NCBI RefSeq assembly: GCF_003319105.1
Contig: NZ_QOHH01000015.1
Coordinates: 23,919 to 87,918 of the forward strand
From: Blastococcus sp. TF02-09
GTDB lineage: Bacteria; Actinomycetota; Actinomycetes; Mycobacteriales; Geodermatophilaceae
Direction: 5' to 3'
Length of the DNA: 64,000 nt
Numbering within the stretch: position 1 is the first letter of the stretch; every line of letters begins with the position of its first letter. Made by a program: the position numbers and the translations under genes. This document shows positions 63,876 to 64,000 of this stretch, piece by piece. Under the pieces are notes generated by a model that saw only the letters and a program-made list of their open reading frames with translations, was not told where the DNA came from and ran no database searches.

Positions 63876-63881
63876 AGCGGG
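63858..63881. repeat. Related near-palindrome at the gene's 3' end
   Basis: GCTTTT-CCGCGG-TAAAGC, with one mismatch pair, is centred at 63869-63870. The core GCTTNTCCGCGG is shared with the palindrome at 62914. The GT9 stop TAA (63873-63875) lies within it. It may act as a terminator for the heptose operon. An insertion sequence begins within the next 60 bases. Confidence 0.55.
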
Positions 63882-63932
63882 CCTCGGGTTCAAGGGGTCG
63901 ATGCAACACCCCAGCAGATCGGGGTGGTGTCG

Positions 63933-64000
63933 ATGGGGCGTCCGCGGATGCCGAGGGAGATCGAGCGCAGGTTCTGGCGGTTGATCGCCCAGGGTTGGTC
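63933..64000 (+). mobile_element. IS30-type transposase, 5' end only
   Basis: From ATG 63933 (or GTG 63927) the frame reads MGRPRMPREIERRFW and continues RLIAQGW to the window edge. This is the usual start of IS30-family transposases in actinobacteria, where an N-terminal HTH (PREIERRFWRLIAQG) binds the insertion ends. The transposase body is beyond the window. The insertion end probably lies between the palindrome at 63858-63881 and the start, in the segment GGTTCAAGGGGTCGATGCAA, but the border cannot be fixed without the other end. Confidence 0.75.

Overview
The window is 64 kb of very GC-rich DNA. It has actinobacterial traits: many GTG starts, ATGA/GTGA stop-start overlaps, TAnnnT -10 boxes directly upstream of start codons, LCP, LGFP-repeat and CGNR proteins, and tandem TctC lipoproteins. 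A soil actinobacterium of the Geodermatophilaceae type (Blastococcus, Geodermatophilus or Modestobacter) is my best guess. That is an inference from gene content; no rRNA is present to settle it.

Most of the window concerns envelope glycans. (1) 1-3.1 kb: small unknown genes, a membrane protein with an HTH-like N-terminus and an external domain, a short LuxR-type regulator, and a decayed paralogue of the membrane protein. (2) 3.4-18.5 kb: a complete Wzx/Wzy-type polysaccharide locus. A fused Wzz/BY-kinase opens it. A PglF-PglE-PglC-PglD set should make and load an undecaprenyl-linked di-N-acetylbacillosamine-like sugar. Then come a UDP-glucuronate-4-epimerase-like enzyme, a TupA-like ATP-grasp protein, a flippase, an EpsG-like polymerase and three glycosyltransferases. 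A low-molecular-weight tyrosine phosphatase closes it. From about 9.4 to 17.2 kb the base composition is visibly less GC-rich, as expected of an exchangeable serotype-like core. (3) 18.7-24.6 kb: an LCP glycan ligase, UDP-glucose dehydrogenase, RmlB, RmlD, membrane proteins, and the leftover 3' end of a second ugd.

(4) 24.6-39.7 kb: a GGDEF-EAL protein, then a second exopolysaccharide locus with a WcaJ-type initiator, two Wzz-like proteins, a ligase/polymerase, a flippase, three sugar-processing or transfer proteins, a clan GH-A hydrolase, a FemAB/GNAT-like protein, a polysaccharide deacetylase and a VanZ-like protein. (5) 39.8-46.8 kb: an LGFP/L,D-transpeptidase, a PHP phosphoesterase, a DoxX protein, a GH114 lipoprotein coupled to a PAP2-lipid kinase fusion, an SGNH hydrolase and a CGNR regulator. 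(6) 46.9-49.8 kb: an MFS exporter, tRNA-Ser(GCT), tRNA-Arg(ACG) and a surface protein. (7) 49.8-56.0 kb: a MarR regulator, a tripartite tricarboxylate transporter with two binding proteins, and a two-subunit CoA-transferase, together an organic-acid uptake and activation unit. (8) 56.1-63.9 kb: a tightly coupled seven-gene operon making and transferring ADP-heptose (GT2-GmhB fusion, GmhA, HldE, two GT9 and two other glycosyltransferases). An IS30-like transposase starts at the right edge.

The most interesting observations are a set of four look-alike tiny membrane proteins or domains beginning M-x-W scattered among the envelope operons, a Gram-positive heptose operon without HldD, two long intergenic hairpins with matching ends, related palindromes at both ends of a GT9 gene next to an insertion sequence, and two gene relics (the regulator paralogue and the ugd tail). 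I found no CRISPR array, restriction system or prophage.
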